Positions 1-9,599 are shown, counted from the stretch's first letter. The stretch: DNA of 64,000 nt from Hyphomonadaceae bacterium UBA7672 (GCA_002483135.1 DLHI01000010.1:71033-135032), one strand, 5' to 3'. The notes: generated from the letters alone by a model not told the origin. A program made the numbers and translations.

Positions 1-22
1 GGTGTGCGCGAGAAGGGTGCTG

Positions 23-835
23 TCAGATCAATGCCAACTAGTCACTGGTGAGGGCCGTGGCTATTGGCCCTTCGGGGACTCCAATGGCGCGAATATCGCC
101 CAACCGGCACCGCTTCCCGCCGATTGTGATTCAGTACGCATTTTGGCTCTACTTCCGCTTCACGCTCGGCCTGCGCGATGTCGAAGACATGCTAGCGCAT
201 CGCGGCGTCGATGTGAGCTACGAGACGGTCCGCGCCTAGGCTGTGAAGTTCGGTCTGAAGATCACAACCGATCTTCGTCGTCGCAAACAGCCGCCATCCC
301 CGCGTTGGCCTATCGACGAGATGGTATCGAAGATTGTGGGCGAACATGTGTGGAGCTTGCGCGCTGTCGACGATGAAGAGGAAGTGATGGACATGATCGT
401 GCAGAAGCGGCGCGGCGCGGGAGCCGTGCTTCGATTCTTGCGACGGCTATTGAACAATCAGAACGTCGAGCCACAGACCATCCTAACCGATGGATTGCGG
501 TCGTATCGCTCAGCGCTTGATCGCCTGGATCTTGCCGACCAACACCGACCCGGACAATTGCGCGAAAACAACCGAGCAGAGAATTCGCATCTGGGCATTC
601 GTCGACGTGAGCGAAGGATGTGGGGCTTCAAGAGCCTAGCGTCGGCGCAACGCTTCCTCGAGACGCACGCAGCTGTCTACAACACCTTCAACATCCTGAG
701 GCATCTCCTAAGCCGCAACGCGATGCGGGTACTTCGCGCGCACTCGGAATCTGTCTGGAGCGGGGCGGTAGCATGATCGCCGGGCGCGCATCGAAAGCCC
801 AGCAAACGCAATTGCAGTTGAGTTGACAGATCTGA
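23..835 (+). mobile_element. IS6-family insertion sequence, decayed
   Basis: The transposase remnant is bracketed by imperfect inverted ends. TCAGATC at 23-29 is followed by CAACT at 35-39, and AGTTGACAGATCTGA lies at 821-835; its reverse complement reads TCAGATC-TGT-CAACT. The ends are read by eye and no target duplication can be checked, because the left flank is only 22 bases. Two more remnants of the same family, near 9840 and 18407, keep an AGTT-type right end. Confidence 0.55.
84..776 (+). pseudogene. IS6-family DDE transposase with in-frame stop
   Basis: This matches the IS6/IS26-type transposase along its length: RHRFPP near the start, the SYETVRA helix-turn-helix end, then the catalytic D of WPIDEM, the D of LTDGLRSY and the E of NNRAENSH. 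A TAG at 237-239 interrupts the frame exactly where the family usually has a Trp (VRxWVxKFG), and the frame resumes unchanged at 240. A single TGG to TAG change would explain it. All three DDE residues survive, so the gene was lost recently, or it depends on readthrough. The start is chosen at the Met before ARISPNRHRF, as in intact relatives. Confidence 0.82.
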
Positions 836-925
836 CCTGATGGGATGGACGGCCCCTGTGTCCGGCGTCGATGCGCCATAGGGTGGTCGTTGCTGAAGCA
901 ACCGCCACAGCAGGAGCCGCCGATC

Positions 926-1948
926 ATGAAGACTATCACGATCGGGATCCTTCTCGCCAAGTCTGTGTTCCAGATTCACGGGGTTGACGCAGAGGGCTGT
1001 GTTACAATCAAGAGGAACCTTCGGCGCACTGAAGTTTTGAAGTCTTTCGAGGCGCTGGCTCCTTGCCTGGTGGGCATGGAGGCGTGCGCCATGGCGCACT
1101 TCTGGGCGCGCGAGATCAGCGCCCTGGGACACGACGTTTGGCTGATGCCGCCTAGCTATGTGAAGGCTAATCTGCGCCGACAAAAGAATGACGCGGCCGA
1201 CGCCGAGGCGATCTGCGAGGCGGTTACCCGTCCGAGCATGCGCTTCGTGCCGATGAAGAGCGCCGAGCGGCAGGGCGTGCTGATGTTGCATCGGACGCGC
1301 GATCTGCTGGTGCGCCAGCGGACCATGCTGATCAACGCCATTCGTGGTCACTGCGCCGAGTTCGGGATGATCGCTCCGCAGGGAGCCCGCCGGTCCGCCG
1401 ACCTAATCGAGCGGGTTCGCCAAGCCGATGGATCGTTGCTTCCCGACCTTGCTCGGTCGGCCTTACTGATGCTGGCCGGGCAGCTCGACGCGTTGGCCGC
1501 CCAGATCCATGCGATCGAGCGCCAGCTCATGGTCTGGCATCGCCAGGATGAGGCCAGCCAGCGCCTGGCGACCATCCCCGGCGTCGGGATCATTACGGCA
1601 ACTGCGCTCGCCGCGTCCGTGACCGATCCGAGCCTGTTCCAGTCCGGCCGCGAGTTCGCCGCTTTTCTGGGGCTCGTGCCGCGTCAGAACTCTTCCGGCG
1701 GCAAGGACCGCCTCGGCCGCATCTCCAAGATGGGTGACGGCTATCTCAGAAAGCTCCTCGTGGTCAGGGCAACCTCCGTAATCCGCTGTGCGGCGGACAA
1801 TGCGACGACGATCGGCGCCTGGGTGAGGTCTCTGATGGAGCACAAGCCGAGCCGGGTCGTCACAGTCGCCATGGCCAACAAAACCGCCCGTATAGTCTGG
1901 GCCGTGCTCGCTCGCGGCGAGGTCTATCGCGCGCCTGCGACGAGCTGA
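926..1948 (+). CDS. IS110-family transposase, catalytic Asp missing
   Basis: This 340-residue protein has an N-terminal RuvC-like DEDD domain and a C-terminal Transposase_20 domain. The family's first catalytic Asp lies in a G-I-D-L-A-K motif, but here the codons read GIL-LAK, so that Asp is a Leu (codon 9, CTT). The Glu (VGMEAC) and the Asp pair (NDAADAE) are present, and so is the Ser-containing NSSGGKDRLGRISK segment. ATG 926 is preferred over an upstream in-frame ATG at 845 because relatives begin MKTIT. IS110 enzymes normally work with a bridge RNA encoded beside the gene. The missing Asp suggests that this copy is inactive. Confidence 0.85.
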   Translation: MKTITIGILLAKSVFQIHGVDAEGCVTIKRNLRRTEVLKSFEALAPCLVGMEACAMAHFWAREISALGHDVWLMPPSYVKANLRRQKNDAADAEAICEAVTRPSMRFVPMKSAERQGVLMLHRTRDLLVRQRTMLINAIRGHCAEFGMIAPQGARRSADLIERVRQADGSLLPDLARSALLMLAGQLDALAAQIHAIERQLMVWHRQDEASQRLATIPGVGIITATALAASVTDPSLFQSGREFAAFLGLVPRQNSSGGKDRLGRISKMGDGYLRKLLVVRATSVIRCAADNATTIGAWVRSLMEHKPSRVVTVAMANKTARIVWAVLARGEVYRAPATS

Positions 1949-2165
1949 TCGAGACCGCAGCGGCAGGGGCCGCTGCTCCAAACTGCGAGAGTGTAGATGA
2001 GCTGATGAGGATCAAGAAGCGGACCGCGGAGGAAGACAACCCGCAGAGCTGTCGGAGCACAAAGCTCGATAACTTGAGAGGGACTTCTCCAGCGGACTCC
2101 ATCTGGGCTAGCGGCCATCGAGGCCGCGCCAACAGGCCGGACAGATGACCGCACCCGACAGATCT
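1949..2165 (+). ncRNA. possible IS110 bridge-RNA region
   Basis: No coding frame is convincing here. The stretch has two clear hairpins: an 8-bp perfect stem GCAGCGGC/GCCGCTGC with a 4-base loop at 1957-1976, and GCGGCC-ATCGA-GGCCGC at 2111-2127. In the IS1111 branch of IS110 elements the bridge RNA lies between the transposase stop and the right end, which fits this position. The assignment is an inference from position and foldability. The element's right end is not defined, because IS110 elements lack clear terminal repeats. Confidence 0.3.
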
Positions 2166-2345
2166 TCAACTGGGGTCAACTTTCCCCTTGCAGCTCAGGA
2201 GCCGTCCACAGATGACAGCTCGCCCTCTGCGCATGGTTAACTGCAGAGTCTCATCGCTGTGCGAGATGAGCATTCCCACCAAGTCACCACATTGCGACCG
2301 CAACGTGTCTTGACCGAACCGGTGCCAAGGATCAGTGTTTTGGGA

Positions 2346-2693
2346 ATGCGCCAAACTTGGTTCTCACTTTTGCTGATTGCGACGCTCGCGTGTAGCGCGA
2401 CGGCGAGCGCATGGGCGGCGCAAGCTTGTCCTTACAAGCAGACCGCGGCTGCTACAGCTGCGCACGATTGCTGCCCGGATCAGCAGACCAAGCCCAAGCC
2501 GACAGATCATGATGGCGAGACAATGGATTGCCAATTGGGGCAGTCGTGCCGGACCTCGCACGCCGTCGAGCCTTTCGTGACGCTTCTGACGGTCGCGCAT
2601 CTGGAAGTTGGTGAGACGTCGATGCTGGGCGACCAGCAGGCGCCGCCGAAGTCTGTCCCGTCCGGTCTCTGGCGACCTCCGCGTATCGTCTGA
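2346..2693 (+). CDS. CzcI-like secreted Cys/His leader protein
   Basis: A 115-residue protein with a signal peptide (about residues 1-24, ending ASAWA) and a short mature part holding CP, DCCPD, DC and SC cysteines with scattered His. It ends in a WRPPRIV segment. The two other RND operons here also begin with a small secreted protein that has a Cys/His patch and an RPP motif near the C-terminus, and CzcI of Cupriavidus has a similar layout. It precedes the outer-membrane gene of the first RND set and is probably cotranscribed with it. A role in periplasmic metal handling is inferred. The Met at 2346 is chosen because it starts the signal peptide. Confidence 0.55.
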   Translation: MRQTWFSLLLIATLACSATASAWAAQACPYKQTAAATAAHDCCPDQQTKPKPTDHDGETMDCQLGQSCRTSHAVEPFVTLLTVAHLEVGETSMLGDQQAPPKSVPSGLWRPPRIV

Positions 2694-2756
2694 GGAACAG
2701 AGTCGCAGCGCGCCAATCGCGCGTTGCAATCAATCACATTGGTAAGTGGACATCAC

Positions 2757-3989
2757 ATGCGTCTTGCATGGCTATTGTCCTGCGCCGTCGGCGTTGCGCC
2801 GGCCGCGTGGGCGGACCCCGTAACCTATGCGCAGGCTATTGAACGCGCGGCGGGTGGCTCTCCAACCGTTGAGGCGCAGAAGGCAGCTTTGGCTAGCGCC
2901 AGACAAGCTGTCCGTCCGGCAGGGCAGCTGCCTGACCCTCAACTGACGCTTGGCATTGTAAACTTGCCGGTAAGCGGTGCGGACCGGTTCCGGCTCGACC
3001 GCGACGAGATGACGATGGCGAGCATTGGCATCATGCAGGATGTGCCGAGCGACGCGCTCAGGCGCGCACGCGAAGGAGCTGCTCAAGCGGAAGTTCGCGT
3101 ATCCGAAACCTTTGTCGGGATTGCGCGGTTGGAAGCGCGGCTCGCAGCAGCCAACGCGTGGATCGATCTCTACTTCGCGCAGCTGAAGCTCGCGGCGCTG
3201 AAAGCCTTAGAAAATGATGCCAACAGTCTTGATCGGACCCTCGTTGCGGCGGTCGGCGCAGGCGGGTCTTCATCCGACCAGGCACTGGCTGCGAAGCTCG
3301 CGATCGCGCGGTTGCAAGATCGCATCGCGAGCGCGCAGGCAGACGCCGCAATGGCGCGCGCCGAACTGGAGCGATGGATTGGGCCGATCGGCGCGGATGG
3401 TGTCGGGCCATCTGCACCACTGTTTGAAGTAGATCCAGCGGCGCTGCGGGCCCACATCGAGCGCCACGTCGAGCTGATCGGGTCGGCGGCGGACGTTGAG
3501 CGCGCGAAAGCGGCTCTGGAGATGGCCCGCGCGGCGCGAGAGCCCGATTGGTCGTGGTCGCTCATGTACGGTCGCCGCGACCCGGATTTCGGAGACATGG
3601 TTTCCATCGAGCTGAAATTCAGCCTTCCACTCTTCCAGTCAGATCGGCAGGCGCCGATGATTGACGCACGGCAGGCTGGGGTTCGACAGGCAGGGTTCGC
3701 GCGCGATGCCGTCCTGCGCGAACATCTGGCGATGCTGGAGTCAAAGCTGGCGGAGTATGCAGGTCTCCAACAGCGCATTGTACGTCTTCGCGACGTTGTC
3801 GCGCCGCTTGCTGCCAAACGCGAAGAGATCGCGCTTGCCGGGCAGGCTGCCGGAACAGGATCGCTAGAGACAGTCTTCGCGATGCGATTGGAAGCCCGTG
3901 AGGTCGAACTCGACAGGCTTGAGCTGGAACGGCAGCTACTTAGAACCGGCGCCTATCTGACACTCGAATACGGTGAGGGCGCGCAATGA
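2757..3989 (+). CDS. cusC: outer-membrane efflux protein (CusC/TolC family)
   Basis: This 410-residue protein has a signal peptide ending AAWA, followed by the repeated alpha-helical coiled coils of the OEP domain (PYAQAIERA, LPDPQLTLG, then a second copy in the C-terminal half). It would form the outer-membrane duct of the exporter encoded just downstream, and its stop overlaps the next start (ATGA). ATG 2757 is preferred over a start at 2724 because it begins the signal peptide. The family alone does not fix the metal; the Cu/Ag call rests on the downstream CusA and CusF features. Confidence 0.85.
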   Translation: MRLAWLLSCAVGVAPAAWADPVTYAQAIERAAGGSPTVEAQKAALASARQAVRPAGQLPDPQLTLGIVNLPVSGADRFRLDRDEMTMASIGIMQDVPSDALRRAREGAAQAEVRVSETFVGIARLEARLAAANAWIDLYFAQLKLAALKALENDANSLDRTLVAAVGAGGSSSDQALAAKLAIARLQDRIASAQADAAMARAELERWIGPIGADGVGPSAPLFEVDPAALRAHIERHVELIGSAADVERAKAALEMARAAREPDWSWSLMYGRRDPDFGDMVSIELKFSLPLFQSDRQAPMIDARQAGVRQAGFARDAVLREHLAMLESKLAEYAGLQQRIVRLRDVVAPLAAKREEIALAGQAAGTGSLETVFAMRLEAREVELDRLELERQLLRTGAYLTLEYGEGAQ

Positions 3990-5428
3990 CACGCCAACAA
4001 GCGTTCGTGGGTGCGGGCTTTCTGTTGACCGTGGTGGTTGTCGGACCGCTCGGCTTCTGGCTGGGCGGCCAACAGTTCTCTGCCGCGTCTCAGAGCGAAC
4101 GGCCGGTGCTATACTGGTACGATCCAATGGTTCCGGAAACTCATTTCGACGAGCCGGGCAAGTCACCTTTCATGGATATGGATCTGGTTCCGCGCTATGC
4201 GGGCGAGCCGGACGCGCCATCAGGAGTCGCGATCAATCCAGGCGTTGTGCAGAACCTGGGTATTCGTTTCGCACTGGTCGAGCGAACCTCCACAGGCGCG
4301 ACCATACGTGCGTCTGGAATCCTTGCCTTCAACGACCGCACGCTTGCAACTGTGCAGGCTAAACAGGACGGTTTCGTTGAGCGCAGCCACGGCAGAGCCG
4401 TGGGAGATACCGTTCGGGCCGGCGATCCTCTGGTCGATCTCCGCGTACCGGCATGGAGCGGCGCGGTGGCAGAGTATCTTTCGCTGCGCGACGGCTCGGA
4501 TCCCACGCTTGCGGAAGCCGCACGCCGCCGCCTGGGGGCTCTGGGCGTTCCGAGTGAGGCTGTGCAGGCTGCAGAGCGCGAGGGCGCGGCGCCCACGGTC
4601 TTCACGATCCGCGCGCCGGTTTCTGGGGCGATCGGGTCACTTGATGCCCGGCCAGGGGCCGCGTTGGGGGCAGGGGCATCGATCGCCACAATCAATGGCC
4701 TTTCACCTGTGTGGTTGGTTGTGTCGGTTCCACAGGGATCTCTCGGGGCAATCAAAGCCGGATCGGCTGCTGACATTCGCTTCCCCGCTTTCCCGGGAGA
4801 GGACTTCAGTGGTCGGGTCGATGCCATCCTGCCGGCGGCGAACATCGCCAATCGCACTGTCGAGGTGCGTATCGCTCTTGAAAATCGCGATGGGCGATTG
4901 CGTCCCGGGCTGACAGGTGATGTGTCATTGTCCGCGACGTCCGGAGGCGACGCACTCTCCGTGCCGTCCGAGGCAGTCATCCGGACCGGCTTGCGCAATC
5001 TCGTCATCGTCGCGCGCCCGGACGGGAGCTTCGAGCCGGTGGAGGTGATGCTCGGTGCGGCGGTCGGAAGTCGCCTCGAAATCAAGACGGGCATTTCAGA
5101 GGGGCAGCAAGTCGTCGCCTCGGGGCAGTTCCTGATCGATTCCGAAGCCAATCTCACCGGCGTGTTGGAGCGGTTGCGGGATGCGAAGGCTGATGCAACC
5201 CCAGCCGTCTACAAGTCGACCGGTCGGGTCACGGCGATCGATGCAAACGGCGTCGCGATCGCCCATGCGCCAGTCGCCGTGTTGAACTGGCCGGAGATGA
5301 CCATGTCGTTCGGCTGGGGTGGTCTGCCACATGACATCGCTGTGGGCGACACGGTGGCGTTCTCGTTCCGCAAGGGAGGGGCGGGGTATGTGCTCAGCGC
5401 CATCGCCAGGACAGGCGCTCCACAATGA
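3986..5428 (+). CDS. cusB: RND periplasmic adaptor CusB with C-terminal CusF domain
   Basis: A 480-residue membrane-fusion protein. After an N-terminal membrane anchor it has a heavy-metal-binding segment (YWYDPMVPETHF...SPFMDMDLVPRY). The barrel-sandwich and beta-barrel adaptor domains follow. The last 80 or so residues are a CusF-type domain with the copper ligands in order: His (IAHAPV), Trp and two Met (NWPEMTMSF). It bridges CusA and the outer-membrane channel and would pass Cu(I)/Ag(I) to the pump. It overlaps its neighbours on both sides by 4 bases, which indicates one translationally coupled operon. Confidence 0.92.
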   Translation: MTRQQAFVGAGFLLTVVVVGPLGFWLGGQQFSAASQSERPVLYWYDPMVPETHFDEPGKSPFMDMDLVPRYAGEPDAPSGVAINPGVVQNLGIRFALVERTSTGATIRASGILAFNDRTLATVQAKQDGFVERSHGRAVGDTVRAGDPLVDLRVPAWSGAVAEYLSLRDGSDPTLAEAARRRLGALGVPSEAVQAAEREGAAPTVFTIRAPVSGAIGSLDARPGAALGAGASIATINGLSPVWLVVSVPQGSLGAIKAGSAADIRFPAFPGEDFSGRVDAILPAANIANRTVEVRIALENRDGRLRPGLTGDVSLSATSGGDALSVPSEAVIRTGLRNLVIVARPDGSFEPVEVMLGAAVGSRLEIKTGISEGQQVVASGQFLIDSEANLTGVLERLRDAKADATPAVYKSTGRVTAIDANGVAIAHAPVAVLNWPEMTMSFGWGGLPHDIAVGDTVAFSFRKGGAGYVLSAIARTGAPQ

Positions 5429-8400
5429 TCGCCGCCATTATCCGCTGGTCGATCGTCAACCGATTCCTGGTTGTCCTCGCCGCACTGGGACTTGCGGTTG
5501 CCGGCGCTCTGGCCATTCGCGCCACGCCGGTCGATGCGCTGCCGGATCTGTCGGACGTGCAGGTCGTCGTGCGGACCAGCTATCCAGGCCAGGCGCCACA
5601 GATCGTCGAGGATCAGGTCACATATCCAATGAGCGCGGCTATGCTCTCGGTCCCCGGCGCCAGCAGTGTGCGTGGTTATTCCTTCTTCGGCGACAGCTTC
5701 GTCTATGTGATCTTTGGCGAAGGGGTCGACCTCTACTGGGCGCGCTCGCGTGTGCTCGAATACATGAGCCAGGCCCGTGAGCGCCTGCCTGAGGCGGCAC
5801 GTTCCAGCATCGGTCCAGACGCTACTGGCGTCGGCTGGGTCTATCAGTATGCGCTGGTCGACCGCACGGGCGGTCACGATCTCGGCCAGCTACGCAGTCT
5901 GCAGGATTGGCTACTTACTTTCGAGCTGAAGTCTGTTTCCGGCGTCGCCGAAGTGGCGGCCATCGGCGGCATGGTGCGTCAGCACCAGATCGTGCTCGAT
6001 CCGCAGAAGATGGCAGCTTACGGCGTGTCGCAACGAATGGTCGCCGATGCTGTCGGCCGGGCCAATCAGGAAGCTGGCGGCGCCTCGATCGAGATCGGCG
6101 AGGCCGAGCACGTCGTGCGCGCCAGCGGTTATATTCGAAGCGATGACGACTTCCGAGCCATTCCCGTAAAAACCACTACCGACGGGGTCGCCGTGACACT
6201 CGGCGATGTCGCCTGGATGGAAATCGGTCCGCAGATGCGGCGCGGCATCGCCGAATTGAACGGGGAGGGCGAGGTCGCAGGCGGCGTCATCGTGATGCGC
6301 GTCGGAGAAAACCCGCGGGAAGTCATCGCGGCCGTGAAGGCAAAGCTTGCAGAGCTGCGTGACCGCCTGCCCAAAGGCGTCGAGATCGTCACGACTTATG
6401 ATCGTTCTGGCCTGATCGACCGCGCCGTCGAGAATCTGACAGGCAAGCTGCTCGAAGAGATTATCGTCGTAGCGCTGATCTGCACTCTCTTCCTCTTTCA
6501 TCTGCGATCTGCGCTGGTCGCCATCGTCACCCTGCCGCTCGGCATCGGCATTGCTTTCATCGTGATGCGCGCGCAGGGAGTTGAGGCCAACATCATGTCT
6601 CTGGGAGGTATTGCCATTGCAATCGGAGCGATGGTCGATGCCGCCATTGTCATGATCGAGAACGCGCACAAGCGGCTTGAGCACTGGCGCGGCGCCCATA
6701 GCGGTCAGATGCCGACGGGGCCGGATCATTGGCGGGTCATCACAGAGTCAGCGCTCGAAGTCGGGCCGGCGCTCTTCTTCAGCCTCCTGATCATCATGCT
6801 CTCCTTCCTGCCTGTCTTCACGCTGGAGGCGCAGGAAGGACGGCTGTTCGCGCCGCTAGCCTTCACGAAGACCTACGCTATGGCGGCCGCCGCCGGTCTC
6901 GCCATCACGCTTATCCCGGTGCTGATGGGCTACTGGATACGTGGGCGCATTCCGGACGAGCACGCCAATCCCGTGAACCGAATGCTTGCCGCGATCTACC
7001 GCCCGGCGCTCGATGGCGTGCTGAAGCGACCGGGTATCGTTGTTGCTGCCACGTTGCTTGCGTTGGCTACGCTCGCCTGGCCGCTCACGCGATTTGGGGC
7101 CGAGTTTATGCCGGCGATGGATGAGGGTGATCTGCTGTATATGCCGACGGCGCTGCCGGGTCTTTCCCCCGCCAAGGCATCTGAACTGCTCCAGCAGACG
7201 GACCGATTGATCAAGACCATGCCGGAAGTCGAGAGTGTGTTTGGCAAGGCCGGGCGTGCTGAGTCCGCCACTGATCCCGCGCCGTTGGAGATGTTCGAGA
7301 CGACCATCCGTTTGCGTCCACAATCGGAGTGGCGGCCAGGCATGACGCCTGAACGTATCGTCGCCGAACTCGATCGCACGGTCCAGATACCCGGTCTCAC
7401 CAATGTGTGGGTGCCGCCGATCCGCAACCGGATCGATATGCTGGCGACGGGGGTGAAGAGCCCGATCGGCGTCAAGCTCAGCGGCGCCAATCTGGCCTCG
7501 CTCGACGCCGCCGCACGTACCGTCGAGCAACTGGCGAAGAGCGTCCCCGGCGTCTCGTCCGCTGCGGCGGAGCGTACTGCCAGCGGCCGATACCTCGACA
7601 TTGACATTGATCGCTTGGCGGCGAGTCAGCTCGGCCTCAATCTCGCTGACGTGCAGGAGATCGTCTCGGGCGCCATTGGCGGCGAGGTGATCTCGGAGTT
7701 TGTTGAGGGCAGGGCGCGCTACCCGATTAGCCTGCGCTATCCTCGCGAATTGCGGGACACGCCTGAAAAACTTGCCCAGCTGCCGATCGTCACCGATAGC
7801 GGTCTGCTGCTGACCCTGGGAGATGTGGCGCGTGTCAGCGTAGCCGATGGTCCGGCGATGATCCGGAGCGAGAATGGGCGGCTTGCGGCCTTCGTCTATA
7901 TCGACGTCCGCGGGCGCGATATCGCGTCCGTAGTGAGCGACCTGCAAGCCGCCGTCGCCAAAGCGCAGCTTCCCGCTGGCGTCACGGCCTCCTATGCCGG
8001 TCAGTTCGAGTATCTCGCGCGCGCCGCCCAGCGGTTGGCGGTCATCGGACCCGTGACGCTCGCTATCGTCTTTCTGCTGCTCTTCCTGACGTTCCGGCGT
8101 TTCGACGAAGCGCTGATCGTCATGGCGAGCGTGCCCTTCGCCCTGATTGGCGGGGTCTGGCTTGTCTATCTATTGGGCTATGATCTCTCGGTGGCCGTAG
8201 GCGTAGGCTTCATCGCCCTGGCTGGCCTCGCGGCCGAGTTCGGCGTCGTGATGCTGCTTTACCTGCGCAACGCGCTGGAGGATCGTATCCAGCGCGGCGA
8301 CGTGGTCGATGCGGCAGCTGTAGCGGATGCAATCCGCGAAGGCGCTCTGCTTCGGCTCAGGCCCAAGACCATGACCGTGGCCGTCATCCTGGCTGGCCTG

Positions 8401-8592
8401 TTGCCCATCCTGTTCACCGGCGGCGCCGGAGGAGAAGTGATGCGGCGCATCGCAGCGCCACTGGTCGGCGGCATGATCACCGCGCCCTTGCTCTCTCTCT
8501 TTGTCATTCCTGCGGCTTACCTCATGATCCGGCGCCGCGGCCGTGCCCATACTGCACGGCGAGATAGCCTGATCGCCCTCCCTGGAGACTGA
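5425..8592 (+). CDS. cusA: Cu/Ag-type HME-RND pump CusA
   Basis: A 1055-residue inner-membrane proton-driven exporter, the usual length for the family. The fourth transmembrane helix carries GAMVDAAIVMIENAHK (residues 401-416), the signature of the copper/silver HME4 class, unlike the DFG...DGA...VEN of the two other pumps here. The periplasmic cleft contains GRAESATDPAPLEM and the WVPPIRNRIDML segment, which closely follows Escherichia coli CusA, including Met positions near the metal path. It is the energised subunit of the CusCBA complex. Confidence 0.94.
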   Translation: MIAAIIRWSIVNRFLVVLAALGLAVAGALAIRATPVDALPDLSDVQVVVRTSYPGQAPQIVEDQVTYPMSAAMLSVPGASSVRGYSFFGDSFVYVIFGEGVDLYWARSRVLEYMSQARERLPEAARSSIGPDATGVGWVYQYALVDRTGGHDLGQLRSLQDWLLTFELKSVSGVAEVAAIGGMVRQHQIVLDPQKMAAYGVSQRMVADAVGRANQEAGGASIEIGEAEHVVRASGYIRSDDDFRAIPVKTTTDGVAVTLGDVAWMEIGPQMRRGIAELNGEGEVAGGVIVMRVGENPREVIAAVKAKLAELRDRLPKGVEIVTTYDRSGLIDRAVENLTGKLLEEIIVVALICTLFLFHLRSALVAIVTLPLGIGIAFIVMRAQGVEANIMSLGGIAIAIGAMVDAAIVMIENAHKRLEHWRGAHSGQMPTGPDHWRVITESALEVGPALFFSLLIIMLSFLPVFTLEAQEGRLFAPLAFTKTYAMAAAAGLAITLIPVLMGYWIRGRIPDEHANPVNRMLAAIYRPALDGVLKRPGIVVAATLLALATLAWPLTRFGAEFMPAMDEGDLLYMPTALPGLSPAKASELLQQTDRLIKTMPEVESVFGKAGRAESATDPAPLEMFETTIRLRPQSEWRPGMTPERIVAELDRTVQIPGLTNVWVPPIRNRIDMLATGVKSPIGVKLSGANLASLDAAARTVEQLAKSVPGVSSAAAERTASGRYLDIDIDRLAASQLGLNLADVQEIVSGAIGGEVISEFVEGRARYPISLRYPRELRDTPEKLAQLPIVTDSGLLLTLGDVARVSVADGPAMIRSENGRLAAFVYIDVRGRDIASVVSDLQAAVAKAQLPAGVTASYAGQFEYLARAAQRLAVIGPVTLAIVFLLLFLTFRRFDEALIVMASVPFALIGGVWLVYLLGYDLSVAVGVGFIALAGLAAEFGVVMLLYLRNALEDRIQRGDVVDAAAVADAIREGALLRLRPKTMTVAVILAGLLPILFTGGAGGEVMRRIAAPLVGGMITAPLLSLFVIPAAYLMIRRRGRAHTARRDSLIALPGD

Positions 8593-8593
8593 T

Positions 8594-8977
8594 ATGCAAA
8601 AGACACTCTGGACTGCAGCTCTTGCTCTCGCCGTTCTGGCCGCGTGCTCGCCGCCTGCGCCCACACCCGTCGCCGAGGCGCCTGCGGCGCAACCCGCTGC
8701 TGCTACGCCGGCAATGGCCGACATGCCGATGCCCGACACGGCCCAAGCGACCGGCCCAATCACCAGCAGCGGCAAGATCACTGCGATCGATGCAATCGCA
8801 GGCACGGTCACGCTCGACCATCAGGCTATCCCCGAAGTGAAGTGGGAAGCGATGTCGATGGCGTTCACCACCACCGATCCTGCCATACTGAAAGACCTCA
8901 AAGTCGGCGACGCTGTCTCGTTCGATCTCAAGAGTGCGGCGGAGCCGACCAAAATCAGCCGGATCGCCAAGCAGTAA
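8594..8977 (+). CDS. cusF: CusF-like periplasmic copper chaperone, lipoprotein
   Basis: This 127-residue protein has a lipoprotein signal with lipobox LAAC (Cys 18 or so), a Pro/Ala linker and one CusF-type OB fold. The ligands are visible: His in LDHQAIPE, Trp and two Met in KWEAMSMAF. CusF hands Cu(I) or Ag(I) to CusB. The gene starts directly after the cusA stop, so it belongs to the same operon. The lipid anchor differs from the soluble E. coli protein. A second CusF domain is fused to CusB, so this operon encodes two. Confidence 0.88.
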   Translation: MQKTLWTAALALAVLAACSPPAPTPVAEAPAAQPAAATPAMADMPMPDTAQATGPITSSGKITAIDAIAGTVTLDHQAIPEVKWEAMSMAFTTTDPAILKDLKVGDAVSFDLKSAAEPTKISRIAKQ

Positions 8978-9012
8978 CCAACTCAACCAGTCGTGGCGGC
9001 AGGGAGTCAGTC

Positions 9013-9477
9013 ATGCAGCGACGGACAGTGCTCAAATGGGTAGCGGCATCGGCAACGCTTGGCGCTTGCCAGCAGACGCCGCGCACCTACGATATGCAGG
9101 TGAGCCGCGATGTCGGTTGCCCCTGCTGCCACGTGTGGACGGAACTCATGGAGAAGACAGGCCGCTTCACGGTGACCATGATAGATGTGCCGGACTTGCC
9201 CGCATATAAACAGAAGGTCGGTGTCCCGGCAGGGCTCGGGGCATGCCACACCGCACTTGTCGACGGACTGGTCGTCGAGGGCCATGTGCCGTCCGAGGAT
9301 ATCCTGCGCTTGCTGGCGGAGCGCCCAACCGGCGTGAAAGGCATCGCGGTTCCGGGCATGCCGCGGGGTTCGCCCGGCATGGAGCAGCCGAATGGTGCGA
9401 TAGATCCGTATGAAACGATTGCTTTCGGCGACGCTGGGCAGTCAGTGTTTGCAAAGCACGGTCCTCAGGAGACCTAA
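9013..9477 (+). CDS. DUF411 metal-associated protein
   Basis: A 154-residue protein with an N-terminal export signal (RRTVLKW... then LGAC, which could be a Tat-like or lipoprotein signal). The DUF411 domain follows, with GCPCCHVW as its CxCC metal or redox motif and LGACHTALVDGLVVEGHVP. DUF411 proteins occur in copper and silver resistance operons, but their biochemistry is not settled. It lies 35 bases after cusF and is the last gene of this operon. Confidence 0.85.
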   Translation: MQRRTVLKWVAASATLGACQQTPRTYDMQVSRDVGCPCCHVWTELMEKTGRFTVTMIDVPDLPAYKQKVGVPAGLGACHTALVDGLVVEGHVPSEDILRLLAERPTGVKGIAVPGMPRGSPGMEQPNGAIDPYETIAFGDAGQSVFAKHGPQET

Positions 9478-9599
9478 GCCCGAGCCGCAAGGGTCAACGC
9501 AAGCGCACAGGAAGCACGGCCGGGAAGGCTACTCGGCAATAGCCGTCGTGTTGCGACGCGTGGCGCGCAGTTTCGGCATCGCTTAGCGCTTGATCGTCC

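Noticed and set aside
2172..2187. GGGG-N8-CCCC inverted repeat upstream of the first leader gene
   Set aside because: The arms are only four bases and such repeats are common in GC-rich DNA. It lacks a -35/-10 frame like that of the MerR site.
6856..7947. 363-codon minus-strand frame inside cusA
   Set aside because: It is a shadow of cusA, with no start context or domain.
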